In this document: positions 1 through 7,236 of the stretch, piece after piece
Layout of the letters: each line of letters begins with the position of its first letter
Position numbering within the stretch: the first letter of the stretch is position 1
Virus record (IMG/VR): IMGVR_UViG_3300025108_000409
Coordinates: 1-22,887 of that record
DNA length: 22,887 bases
Origin: a virus
Direction: 5' to 3' (one strand)
Notes under the pieces: model-generated
Database searches by the model: none
The model's input: only the letters and a program-made list of their open reading frames with translations
What the model was told of the DNA's origin: nothing
Made by a program: the position numbers and the translations under genes

Positions 1-2
1 CT

Positions 3-1166
3 GTAGGTAGCATGTCTAGTTGGACAGTTAAAGATGGTACAGCATTAGGACCAGTATTAGATCAAGCAGAAGTTCAGTTTGTAGGTGATGATAAAATTAC
101 TACAAAATTAACAGATAATTCAGGTAACTATATACTTAGTGTTGATCATGATGATACAGAAAGAATAGATCAAACTAACCAGTTATCTCCAGCATTTGGA
201 GATACTTTTAAAGTAGTAGATTCTATTACACAAGATGATCAAGGACACCCTACAGAAGTAACTTTTTTAGACATTACTTTACCAACTCCAGGACCAAGTG
301 GTGCAACAGAAGCATTTAAAACAATTAAAGTAGATAATGCAATTACTACTATACCAGCTCAAGATGATGTAGTAGCTGATTCAGCAACAGATACTGTTGG
401 ATATAAAGGAGGCCGTCAGATTAGTATAACAACAAATGCAACTAATGATACAATTCAGTGGGACTATAACCGTACTTTTATTATTGGAGGTGGTCTTTTA
501 GAAGATGCTGATGGAGCACTTGGAATGGAAGAAGTAATCCTTCAAGAAACTAATTCAACCAAAAAACTAGCTAATGGAGATTCTTTTGCCGTTGAAGATG
601 TAACTTATAATGATAAAGGACAAGCAACTACAAGAGAGACTACAACATATGAATTAGATATTAGTGGTTTAGGCGGTGGTACAACAAACTGTACTTTTGG
701 TGTTGTCTTTTCAGATAAACTTGTTGGAATTTCAGGTGGTACACCAGCCCTACCTAGGCCAATTGTTCCAGTTTCTGGTACTGCATTTGGTTTTAAAAAT
801 ACTAGTGGAGAAACAAGACATTATGCTATAACTTATAGTTTAACAATTAGAGGCCAGGCTGCTGCAAATTTTTATAGATTTGAAACTGGTTTATCTGCAA
901 GTGATACACCTAACAATAGTAAAGTTCAATTAATTAACTTTCCAGTACAGGTATATGCTAATGCAGAAAGCGATTTTACAGTAACACATACTTATTATGC
1001 TGCTAATTTAAATGATCAAGAATCTATTGTTGCTACTATAAACGAAATATCAGCAGCTCTACCTTGCCCTAAAGCATTTATTGTAGCTGGTAGCATGACA
1101 GTTGTAAGTTCTTCATGTGAAGGAGCAACTGAAGGTACTATAGGTCTACCAGGTAGAGAAGATTAA
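3..1166 (+). CDS. Phage tail/fibre-like structural protein, 5'-truncated by window edge
   Basis: The frame is open from the first bases of the window. The ATG at position 12 is preceded by in-frame Val-Gly-Ser codons and by no ribosome-binding signal, so the true start probably lies upstream. The visible part (about 384 aa) is rich in Thr, Asn, Gly and Val and predicted beta-rich, with no membrane segment. Two copies of a module of about 35 aa are visible, near residues 59-92 and 184-217 counted from that ATG. Both follow the pattern G-D-x-F-x-V-x-D ... D-x-G-x-x-T and end in an alternating Thr/hydrophobic strand. Such modules are common in phage fibres and baseplate-associated proteins. The C-terminal 165 aa form a different beta-rich domain that could be receptor-facing. 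The role is inferred from composition, repeats and position at the end of a plus-strand block. Confidence 0.6.
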   Translation, partial: VGSMSSWTVKDGTALGPVLDQAEVQFVGDDKITTKLTDNSGNYILSVDHDDTERIDQTNQLSPAFGDTFKVVDSITQDDQGHPTEVTFLDITLPTPGPSGATEAFKTIKVDNAITTIPAQDDVVADSATDTVGYKGGRQISITTNATNDTIQWDYNRTFIIGGGLLEDADGALGMEEVILQETNSTKKLANGDSFAVEDVTYNDKGQATTRETTTYELDISGLGGGTTNCTFGVVFSDKLVGISGGTPALPRPIVPVSGTAFGFKNTSGETRHYAITYSLTIRGQAAANFYRFETGLSASDTPNNSKVQLINFPVQVYANAESDFTVTHTYYAANLNDQESIVATINEISAALPCPKAFIVAGSMTVVSSSCEGATEGTIGLPGRED

Positions 1167-1168
1167 TA

Positions 1169-1459
1169 ATGGCAAAGAAAAAAGATAGTAGATTAGCAAG
1201 AGCAGGGGTCTCTGGGTTTAATAAACCTAAGAGAACCCCTTCTCATCCTAAAAAGTCTCATATTGTTGTTGCCAAAGAAGGTGATAAGATTAAGACTATC
1301 CGCTTTGGTCAAAAAGGTGCAAAGACTGCAGGTAAACCTAAAGCAGGTGAATCAGCTAAAATGAAAGCTAAACGCAAAAGCTTTAAGGCTAGACACGGTA
1401 AGAACATTAAGAAAGGTAAAATGTCTGCAGCTTACTGGGCAGACAAAGTTAAGTGGTAA
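1169..1459 (+). CDS. Small lysine-rich phage protein
   Basis: A 96-aa, very basic protein (about one third Lys/Arg) beginning two bases after the stop of the structural gene, so probably co-transcribed with it. The C-terminal half contains a block around KSFKARHGKNIKKGKMSAAY that ends in Trp. I recognise this as a recurrent small-protein family in marine and other phages, but its function is not known to me. The basic charge suggests nucleic-acid binding, for example in packaging or head maturation; this is inference only. It is the last plus-strand gene before convergence with the minus-strand block. Confidence 0.7.
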   Translation: MAKKKDSRLARAGVSGFNKPKRTPSHPKKSHIVVAKEGDKIKTIRFGQKGAKTAGKPKAGESAKMKAKRKSFKARHGKNIKKGKMSAAYWADKVKW

Positions 1460-1477
1460 TACTACTTACCCCACTTA
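1450..1477. terminator. Weak inverted repeat at the convergent gene junction
   Basis: TAAGTGG (1450-1456) and CCACTTA (1471-1477) are perfect 7-base complements around a 14-base loop. The stop codons of both converging genes fall in or next to the arms. Position suggests a bidirectional terminator, but there is no clear T-run on either side, so this is weak. Confidence 0.25.
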
Positions 1478-1926
1478 TTACGATTAACAAGCATTGATAT
1501 AATAGAATAATTAGATAGATCTATCCACGAGTCTTCTAGACTTTCATTTTTAGGATTACGATCTGACTGTACAAGATTCAGTATTCTTTGTATTTTGTCA
1601 TTGCTACGAAACCATATACCAAGCAAACTCAACTTACGGTTTTCTTTAAAATCTGTATCTTTACCAAGAGTAATATTTTGTGGTCCGTAATCTAATTGCT
1701 TCATACAAAATAATGCATACTGGTCCTGCTGTATATCTTTAAACTCTTTTGTTGTCTCAGGGTATAACTCTTCACAAAGTGCTACGGGATCTACAGTGTC
1801 TTCTTCCGCAGATTCTTTTATTCTAGATAAATTTGGTTCTTCATATAAATGATCACTGTGAGATTCTACAGTGTCTTCTTGTGTGTCACTAAACGGGTGA
1901 CCAAACGGTTCTATTTTTTTATTCAT
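1462..1926 (-). CDS. Hypothetical protein
   Basis: I chose the start giving MNKKIEPFG. Its ATG overlaps the stop of the upstream gene in the arrangement ATGAATAA, typical of translational coupling. A longer in-frame form starting at 1959 would overlap that gene by 41 bases. The 154-aa product is soluble, with an acidic, Glu/Asp/Ser-rich N-terminal third and a more ordered C-terminal half containing Trp-Phe-Arg and a final NKWGK. No recognised domain. It is the promoter-distal last gene of the minus-strand block and converges on the structural genes. Confidence 0.6.
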   Translation of the reverse strand: MNKKIEPFGHPFSDTQEDTVESHSDHLYEEPNLSRIKESAEEDTVDPVALCEELYPETTKEFKDIQQDQYALFCMKQLDYGPQNITLGKDTDFKENRKLSLLGIWFRSNDKIQRILNLVQSDRNPKNESLEDSWIDLSNYSIISMLVNRNKWGK

Positions 1927-2158
1927 CTTTAATATGTTTATTTTTACTTTGTCTAACATTGGCTTTTTCTATTAAGTGTAAATGATATGCAAGCTCTGAA
2001 GTTTTTTTAAGTTTGCTATAATACTTGTCAATACGCTGATCAAGCTTACGTGACTTATGTAAACCGTATACATTGGGTTTTGCCTTGTATTCTAGTTCAT
2101 CTAGTCTTCCCTTTAGATACTGTACTTCTAATAGTACGTGGAGTTCTTGCTCTTTCAT
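1919..2158 (-). CDS. Small predicted coiled-coil protein
   Basis: 79 aa, strongly helical and charged, with heptad-like Leu/Tyr spacing in the first 30 residues (LEVQYLKGRLDELEY) and a Lys-rich second half. No recognised family. Its ATG overlaps the TGA of the tiny membrane protein upstream (ATGA), and its own stop overlaps the next start, so three short genes form a coupled string. A structural or adaptor role is possible, but nothing in the sequence fixes it. Confidence 0.6.
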   Translation of the reverse strand: MKEQELHVLLEVQYLKGRLDELEYKAKPNVYGLHKSRKLDQRIDKYYSKLKKTSELAYHLHLIEKANVRQSKNKHIKDE

Positions 2159-2253
2159 ACTACAAGGTTATATAAAAAATTAAATAATAACAAAGAAATA
2201 CTTAATATTACTGACCAGGCGGCAACAGCCATCCAATTAAATTTATTTTTCAT
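2155..2253 (-). CDS. 32-aa single-pass membrane microprotein
   Basis: Reading down from the ATG at 2253 gives a 32-residue product. A short basic, aromatic N-terminus (MKNKFNW) is followed by about 23 hydrophobic residues including VAAWSVILSISLLLFNF, a convincing transmembrane helix with the positive end probably inside. The TGA overlaps the ATG of the following coiled-coil gene in an ATGA arrangement, the same coupling seen throughout this block, which argues for real translation. The leader is A/T-rich without a Shine-Dalgarno sequence, as at other starts here. Function unknown; small phage membrane proteins include holin-like, superinfection-exclusion and host-takeover proteins, but the sequence does not choose between these. 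Confidence 0.6.
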   Translation of the reverse strand: MKNKFNWMAVAAWSVILSISLLLFNFLYNLVV

Positions 2254-2269
2254 AATTTAAGTTTTAAAT

Positions 2270-2316
2270 GAGAGGGCTGCCGGAAATTACAAAAACCGGC
2301 AGCATTGGTTCCTCTC
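2270..2316 (-). other. Strong two-part RNA hairpin between two microprotein genes
   Basis: GCTGCCGG (2276-2283) and CCGGCAGC (2296-2303) form a perfect 8-bp GC-rich stem around a 12-base loop. The outer arms GAGAGG (2270-2275) and CCTCTC (2311-2316) pair too, leaving a 7-base one-sided bulge. The element stands out in an AT-rich background. No real U-run follows on the transcribed minus strand, so it is not a textbook terminator; it may act in RNA processing, stability or partial termination. The distal arm overlaps the TAG of the 24-aa gene. Confidence 0.6.
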
Positions 2317-2390
2317 TAATTATCAGAGCTATTTATAGCAAATGCTATTAATAAGACTCCTAATATGAGATATAGTATTGTATATTGCAT
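2316..2390 (-). CDS. 24-aa membrane microprotein
   Basis: The ATG at 2390 lies two bases after the stop of the DUF932-like gene and opens a 24-residue frame. Residues 4-19, around ILYLILGVLLIAFAI, are almost entirely hydrophobic, followed by a polar NSSDN tail. It could form a short single transmembrane helix. Support comes from tight spacing to the upstream gene and from the similar 32-aa membrane protein just downstream. The frame is short enough to be chance. No family recognised. Confidence 0.45.
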   Translation of the reverse strand: MQYTILYLILGVLLIAFAINSSDN

Positions 2391-2392
2391 AC

Positions 2393-3253
2393 TTATAAAG
2401 TAAAAGAATAATCTTCTACTTTTACTTCTATCTCCTCTTCTTTAGCAACATCAAACAAACCAAATTGACCGGGGTCTATAGGTTGTACAGTGTCTTGTTG
2501 TTTAATACCCATCTGACCTAATACATCAACAACCATGAAATCATGAAACTTTTGTGTATCACTTAACCAAGATCTTGGGTGAGACTTTTTAAGAGCATGC
2601 GTTACATGATTATAAAAAGCCCATGCATTATCTGCATCACAATTATAGTCATAAGAAGGGTCCTTCATCTCTGATTTAACAGTAGTTATCTGAGAAACAT
2701 CAAGTATCTCTTTATCTACATATAGTCTTCCTAATAACTCTGCTTGCTCTTTATTGCTTAATACTACTTGTCTTAAAGAATCTCTGTCATCTAATATCTT
2801 TTGATAGTATTTTTCAGCATTCTTAATTTGATTTGATATTTGCATTTTAACTTCGTAGTCTGCAGAACCTGTATGCTTTCTTGCAAAATTCATCATGTCC
2901 CCGGAAACCATTCCGTTATTACAAACCATAACATATCCACCAATAGCACATTGAAATCGGATAGTTTTATTATAGGAGTTTGTCCATCCAAACATCATTC
3001 CTAATTCTGTCTCAGATTTAATCTGATCACTCATATGTACAGAAGGCTCTATGTAATAGATACCTTGTGCAACACTAGCATTAACACTAGCTCTGTAAAG
3101 TTCACTCTTTACATTGAAACCACTGGCATTCAACATGTTAAGTGTGTTTTCTATAATGTCCTTATGTGAAATTACAGTGTATGTATCCCCATGGGACGGC
3201 AGTGGAGCATTCTCCAAATAGTGTCTTGTAGACTCTTTAATTAACTTTGGCAT
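2393..3253 (-). CDS. DUF932-like phage/plasmid protein
   Basis: 286 aa. The central part resembles the DUF932/DUF3871 type of phage and plasmid proteins: GWTNSYNKTIRFQCAIGGYV followed by VCNNGMVSGD (about residues 89-119), which corresponds to the 'NSxDGS...G..V.VC.NG' core I associate with that family, then a KHT motif. A helical middle region and the segment NAWAFYNHVTHAL follow, and the C-terminus is acidic. The biochemical role of DUF932 proteins is not established to my knowledge. A good Bacteroidota-type promoter lies directly upstream, making this the likely first gene of the leftmost minus-strand transcript. Family assignment is from memory of motifs. Confidence 0.65.
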   Translation of the reverse strand: MPKLIKESTRHYLENAPLPSHGDTYTVISHKDIIENTLNMLNASGFNVKSELYRASVNASVAQGIYYIEPSVHMSDQIKSETELGMMFGWTNSYNKTIRFQCAIGGYVMVCNNGMVSGDMMNFARKHTGSADYEVKMQISNQIKNAEKYYQKILDDRDSLRQVVLSNKEQAELLGRLYVDKEILDVSQITTVKSEMKDPSYDYNCDADNAWAFYNHVTHALKKSHPRSWLSDTQKFHDFMVVDVLGQMGIKQQDTVQPIDPGQFGLFDVAKEEEIEVKVEDYSFTL

Positions 3254-3271
3254 ATTTAAATTTATAAAGTG

Positions 3272-3303
3272 TAAATATAATAAATATTGCTTTAGAAAAC
3301 AAA
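3272..3303 (-). promoter_or_regulatory. Candidate Bacteroidota-type promoter for the DUF932-like gene
   Basis: Read on the minus strand: TTTG (-33 element, 3303-3300), a 20-base spacer, then TATATTTA (-7 element, 3279-3272), against the consensus TTTG-N19-21-TAnnTTTG; one mismatch in the last base of the -7 box. It sits 19 bases upstream of the ATG at 3253, in a 50-base intergenic gap. Confidence 0.5.
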
Positions 3304-4137
3304 TTAAAAGATATATCTAATTGTATTTAAATCAAAATACTTAGAATAGGTCTCTTTAAAGTAACCTAATAATCTTGTTTTATGTTCTAAAGGATATCTC
3401 ATAACTCCTGACTTGTTCTTGACTTCATAAGAACGTCTCATAAGTTCTTGAGCTTCTGGTGTTGTTTTAGCCATTTGATTTGGATGATTAGTTAATGCAA
3501 TAACTTCACATTTATTTTCTCCGGCTATGTCCTTAACCTGTTGAAATAGGTTATCATACTCTTCCACCCAACCAGGATAAAAGACTAGAGGACTATAATT
3601 TAAATGTACTTCCCAACCTAAAGCTTTAAGCCTGTTAATGTCATGTATACGGCTCAAAATACTTGACATCTTAGGTTCTAAGATATCTGAATACTTCTGA
3701 GGCATAAGACTAACGCGTACCCGTGGTGGTTTATTAAAGTGATTTACATCTAACTTTAACAATCCTGGATACTTAGTGGCCATTGTACTGTTAAGTTGTG
3801 AATGATTATCATAACGTTTTAGATAATCAATCAAAGGTTCTGGCATATGTTTTTGCATTAATACTAAGTCTGTATTACATGCAACATCTACCATAGTATA
3901 TATAGGGTCTTGTTGATCTGGGACTTTGATATAATCTTTTTCCCACTCTACAACAGATTGAAATATCTGATCAACATTTGTATTAACAAAAACTCTAGTA
4001 CCGTTGTAACGTGACATATAACAATAAGTGTTTACACAGCCACCAAAACATCCGTAGATTAAATTTGGGGCTATGCAATTTGCACTGTTATTGTTGTCTT
4101 TGGTAATTAAAGTTTTTGTCTTTTGTTCCTTAATCAA
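3304..4137 (-). CDS. Radical SAM protein of the spore photoproduct lyase (SPL)-like type
   Basis: 277 aa. Residues 28-41 contain YGCFGGCVNTYCYM, a Cys30-X3-Cys34-X4-Cys39 cluster where the canonical radical SAM pattern is CX3CX2C. The later sequence VSLMPQKYSDILEPKMSS and the run through NYSPLVFYPGWVEEYDNL (about residues 141-191) match the conserved SPL body. VDVACNTD (Cys87) aligns, from memory, with the region of the SPL hydrogen-donor cysteine. SPL splits the thymine dimer 'spore photoproduct' using a 4Fe-4S cluster and SAM, so DNA photodamage repair is the leading inference. The start codon is TTG, overlapping the TGA of the mazG-like gene (TTGA), with no ATG before the Cys cluster. At 277 aa it is shorter than typical SPL (about 340 aa). 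Confidence 0.75.
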   Translation of the reverse strand: MIKEQKTKTLITKDNNNSANCIAPNLIYGCFGGCVNTYCYMSRYNGTRVFVNTNVDQIFQSVVEWEKDYIKVPDQQDPIYTMVDVACNTDLVLMQKHMPEPLIDYLKRYDNHSQLNSTMATKYPGLLKLDVNHFNKPPRVRVSLMPQKYSDILEPKMSSILSRIHDINRLKALGWEVHLNYSPLVFYPGWVEEYDNLFQQVKDIAGENKCEVIALTNHPNQMAKTTPEAQELMRRSYEVKNKSGVMRYPLEHKTRLLGYFKETYSKYFDLNTIRYIF

Positions 4138-4436
4138 TTGTCTTTGACAAATTGACCGTTAACCATCTTACCTGTACGTTTTGAGATAACGTCATAAGCC
4201 GATTTGAGGCAATATTCTAAAGATACATTCTGCATCTTAGCCTGAATAATCAAGGTGACCATAATATCACCCATAGCATCAACAATCTCTTCACGGTCAT
4301 CAGCATTGATAGCCGTGCAGAGCTCAGTTGTTTCTTCTAATGTCTTCAACGCTTGGGCCATTGGTGTGGCTTTGTCAAAAATACCTTTTTCTTCTGCCCA
4401 GCTTTCTACTGCACATTCTAATTCAAAATAATCCAT
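4134..4436 (-). CDS. MazG-like nucleotide pyrophosphohydrolase
   Basis: 100 aa, all-alpha. It carries the MazG signature: LKTLEETTELCTAI (about residues 29-42, EExxE metal-binding helix) followed by EEIVDAMGDIMVTLIIQAKM (about residues 49-68, with the second acidic set E...D). MazG enzymes hydrolyse NTPs or dNTPs to NMP and pyrophosphate; in phages they are thought to adjust the nucleotide pool or alarmone signalling. Its TGA overlaps the TTG start of the SPL-like gene, and it begins three bases after the PhoH-like gene, so all three should be co-expressed. Single-domain length is normal for phage MazG. Confidence 0.85.
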   Translation of the reverse strand: MDYFELECAVESWAEEKGIFDKATPMAQALKTLEETTELCTAINADDREEIVDAMGDIMVTLIIQAKMQNVSLEYCLKSAYDVISKRTGKMVNGQFVKDN

Positions 4437-4439
4437 ATG

Positions 4440-5102
4440 TTAGTTATTAATAAGTAATTCTAATACCTCTGTTAATGATTCATGTCTGTGGTTATCTTCT
4501 AATACCACTTTATATACATGCTTTGAGCTCACAATTTTTGCAACTTCATTGATAGCAGAGTAATTTTTATCCTTCAAATCTATTTGTTGATTATCACCAC
4601 AAAATATCATCATAGAATCTTTTCCTAATCTACTTAAAGCCATAGAAAACTGAGACCTTGTTAAGTTCTGAAACTCATCTACTATTACAACAGAATTGTC
4701 AAACGTTCTTCCTCTAAAATGAGACAAGGAAACTAATTCTATTTGTTCTTCAGCTTCAAGCTTCTCTAAAAGCTCAGGTTTGTTATAGACCTTACGCATA
4801 TTAGATTTAATAGGAACTAACCAAGGCTCCATCTTCTCTTTCTCAGACCCAGGTAAAAAACCATTATCTTCTGTTGCCACCGTTGGCCTTGTGATAATGA
4901 TTTTATTATACTGTCTTTTAAAAAATTGATCTAATGCAACTTGGACAGCAAGTAGTGTTTTACCACTACCTGCATTGCCATGTACAAAACTAAAAGGATG
5001 TTTGAGCATTTGCTCTTTTGCAACCTTTTGTTCTTCTGATAATGTAATACTAAATCTAATTGATCCTTTTGGAGGTCTCTTTGTCATATTTGTTTTTGCC
5101 AT
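4440..5102 (-). CDS. phoH: PhoH-like ATPase
   Basis: 220 aa, P-loop ATPase of the PhoH family. Walker A is GNAGSGKT (residues 42-49) and Walker B is VVIVDEFQN (residues 138-146). A 'TRPTV' block near residue 71 and the C-terminal DNHRH segment complete the helicase-like core. PhoH is one of the commonest auxiliary genes in marine phages; its function in infection is unresolved, with an RNA/DNA helicase-related ATPase role likely. Its ATG overlaps the TAA of the DNA polymerase gene by one base (TAATG), indicating coupling. Length is normal for the phage form, which lacks the PIN domain of some cellular homologues. Confidence 0.88.
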   Translation of the reverse strand: MAKTNMTKRPPKGSIRFSITLSEEQKVAKEQMLKHPFSFVHGNAGSGKTLLAVQVALDQFFKRQYNKIIITRPTVATEDNGFLPGSEKEKMEPWLVPIKSNMRKVYNKPELLEKLEAEEQIELVSLSHFRGRTFDNSVVIVDEFQNLTRSQFSMALSRLGKDSMMIFCGDNQQIDLKDKNYSAINEVAKIVSSKHVYKVVLEDNHRHESLTEVLELLINN

Positions 5103-7093
5103 TAAAATAGTGTTAACTGATTACGACTTACATCAAGAATGGTATCAATTTCTTTTTCAATAGCATCCAGATAATAAGTCTTATTGATGTCATAACTTTC
5201 CCACTTAGGCTCAATCTTCATCTTATTATACACAGTTTGCAACCAACGTCCAGCTTCAAGTTGTATCTCTCTACCATCTGTTTTGTTGACTTTAGTAATC
5301 TTTACGCCAGCTTTAGATATATAGTATCTATTTATCTTTTGTAAGTCATGACTAATTAACTCTGAACCTTTAATAGATTTAGCAACTTGTTTCCAATCAC
5401 CTTTTGATTTACCGCCTATACAATAATCTAAGATATTTTTGTTTTCTGACAAATAATCTTGAGGCATTTTATCATGAATAAAGTAATTAAATATTGCTTT
5501 AGGTATAATTAATTTGGATTTATTCTTATGCAAAGCTAATCCAAAGAAATCAAATCTACCTTTCATCTTTGTTGGTGCAAAATAAAATTTATCTCCTGAA
5601 ACTTTAAACTTATAATGAGGATTTTTTCTTTTTATATCACGCCAGGTGGTTATATCTACTTGCTTATAATTGTTAAGGCCAATATAGTTATTACAACCGG
5701 CTATAACAAGCTTTTGATATTCATCATGTTCTAGCTGTAAATTAGTAAGCAACTCCCATTCTTTGCAAATACCTAAATAGTCATCAATATACTTTCTTGG
5801 TATTCTTGTTTCTAAACCATCAGTGTTATGTATAATTGCTACAGCTTCAGGAATTCTTTCCATTATCATTTCATATAACATCATCAAGCTTAACTGGCCG
5901 TTGATTGTTATTCTCATAGTTAACTCTGGATCATAAAAGAAACTGTTCTTATCATTACTAAGACCAAAAGTACTGTTCAAGATAATCTTATAAACATAAT
6001 TCATAGGATTACTTTTAGGTATCTTCTTACGTTCTTCAAAGAACCATTCATACTGATCACAAAATTCACTTGCTGGAAAATGTCCAGGTGCCCAACCATT
6101 TCTAATAACTAAATTAGGATAGAAGGATGTAACATCTGAAGACATAATAACTGTATCTTCATCTGATTCATAAACACCATTCTTATTTGCACCATGTACA
6201 CCGCCTACACCAAAGTCTGTTTTAACATTCTTATAAGTAACTGAATACTTAAATGCACCTTTAAGATTATCAGGGTCTAACTCTACAGCTTTAAATCTAT
6301 TTAGAAGCTGGTTAAACTCTGGAGATGCAAAAGAGATGTATGGTAATATTATGTCTTCAAATTTTATAACACTACGGTAAGTCCTCATTTGTTTAAGGTC
6401 TCGTTTTTGAATGTTAAGTTTCTCTGACATATAGTAACCAAACAGCTCTTTACTTATACGAGGCTCAGAAGCACTATACAGGTTTATATTATAAGTGTTA
6501 GTTAACTCTTTTCTTAGTTTAATTAAATCTGTGGATCTATTAAATATTTCTTTTGTAGATCTAACATCATTTATATTATACTCAAGTACTGTGTTTATTT
6601 CCTCTATAGTCTTAATCTCTGATTCATGATGGATTGGCATATCTAAAATATTATCCCAGTCCATGCTGTATTGTATCCACTTTAAACTAGAACGCTTGGC
6701 AGGATTATCCCAGTGATGCATTTTAAATAAATCTATTTGACCTATCTTCATCTTCCACTGCGGGTAATCCATAAACTCTTTCTTATTGGATTTGTCTATA
6801 CAATACTGTGCATATTTGTAAAGAATATTAGCAATTTGACATGCTGGTAATTCTTTCCATAAGTAATGGTTGTCTATTATATATTGAGTAATCTGACCAT
6901 CAAAGGCTAAACCGTTGTATGATATATGCCACTCTTTATTCTTAAAGTTTTGTTCAAGAAAATCTATAAACTCATCAAAATCATTTCTTAGATCATGAAC
7001 AACAAAGACTTTTGTCTCATTAGTCTTATAGTGTTCAAATACCCCGGTGAAACAATTAGATAAAGTTTCATAGTCCATTACCCAATGCTTCAT
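5102..7093 (-). CDS. Family B DNA polymerase with 3'-5' exonuclease
   Basis: 663 aa, a compact replicative polymerase. The N-terminal proofreading exonuclease is complete: Asp7-x-Glu9 (Exo I), YNGLAFDGQ with Asn60 and Asp65 (Exo II) and YNINDVRST with Tyr172 and Asp176 (Exo III). The polymerase domain has motif A SSDVTSFYPNLV (catalytic Asp320), motif B KIILNSTFG (residues 369-377) and motif C IHNTDGLE (residues 421-428). Motif C normally reads YGDTDS; here the first Asp is Asn423 while Asp425 is kept. The palm-to-fingers section is short. The start overlaps the stop of the small Fis-like gene (ATGA), and the stop overlaps the phoH start. It is almost certainly the phage replicase. Active despite the motif C change is my inference from the intact remainder. 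Confidence 0.9.
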   Translation of the reverse strand: MKHWVMDYETLSNCFTGVFEHYKTNETKVFVVHDLRNDFDEFIDFLEQNFKNKEWHISYNGLAFDGQITQYIIDNHYLWKELPACQIANILYKYAQYCIDKSNKKEFMDYPQWKMKIGQIDLFKMHHWDNPAKRSSLKWIQYSMDWDNILDMPIHHESEIKTIEEINTVLEYNINDVRSTKEIFNRSTDLIKLRKELTNTYNINLYSASEPRISKELFGYYMSEKLNIQKRDLKQMRTYRSVIKFEDIILPYISFASPEFNQLLNRFKAVELDPDNLKGAFKYSVTYKNVKTDFGVGGVHGANKNGVYESDEDTVIMSSDVTSFYPNLVIRNGWAPGHFPASEFCDQYEWFFEERKKIPKSNPMNYVYKIILNSTFGLSNDKNSFFYDPELTMRITINGQLSLMMLYEMIMERIPEAVAIIHNTDGLETRIPRKYIDDYLGICKEWELLTNLQLEHDEYQKLVIAGCNNYIGLNNYKQVDITTWRDIKRKNPHYKFKVSGDKFYFAPTKMKGRFDFFGLALHKNKSKLIIPKAIFNYFIHDKMPQDYLSENKNILDYCIGGKSKGDWKQVAKSIKGSELISHDLQKINRYYISKAGVKITKVNKTDGREIQLEAGRWLQTVYNKMKIEPKWESYDINKTYYLDAIEKEIDTILDVSRNQLTLF

Positions 7094-7236
7094 TCTTTTT
7101 TCTTTTTAAGTTTATCTTTAAATGTGTGTAAAGTTCTATCAGTAATACCTAAAGCTTTAGCTGCACTTCTTACTGTTTTATGTTTCTTGAGAGCTAGAGT
7201 CATTATTCTCTCTCTCATTTGTATTAATGTTTCCAT
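7090..7236 (-). CDS. Small Fis-like (HTH_8-type) DNA-binding protein
   Basis: A 48-aa frame out of phase with its upstream neighbour. Residues 17-41, including KHKTVRSAAKALGITDRTL, are a clear Fis/NtrC C-terminal helix-turn-helix: an ALKKHK helix, then the A-A-x-x-L-G-I-x-x-x-T-L core. A Lys-rich tail follows (KDKLKKKKE). Such a domain alone would bind DNA as a dimer. Its TGA overlaps the polymerase ATG (ATGA), supporting translation and coupling. I took the ATG at 7236; in-frame ATGs at 7218 and 7203 would shorten the overlap with the preceding gene (59 bases as given). It could regulate phage promoters or architecture near an origin. Confidence 0.7.
   Translation of the reverse strand: METLIQMRERIMTLALKKHKTVRSAAKALGITDRTLHTFKDKLKKKKE

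Noticed and set aside
12-14. ATG at 12 as the true start of the structural gene
   Set aside because: The frame stays open to the window edge and no leader signal precedes it; it is likely an internal Met.
1927-1959. Longer start (1959) for the 1462-1926 gene
   Set aside because: It would give a 41-base overlap; the ATG at 1926 sits in an ATGAATAA stop/start overlap like those of its neighbours. The longer form remains possible.
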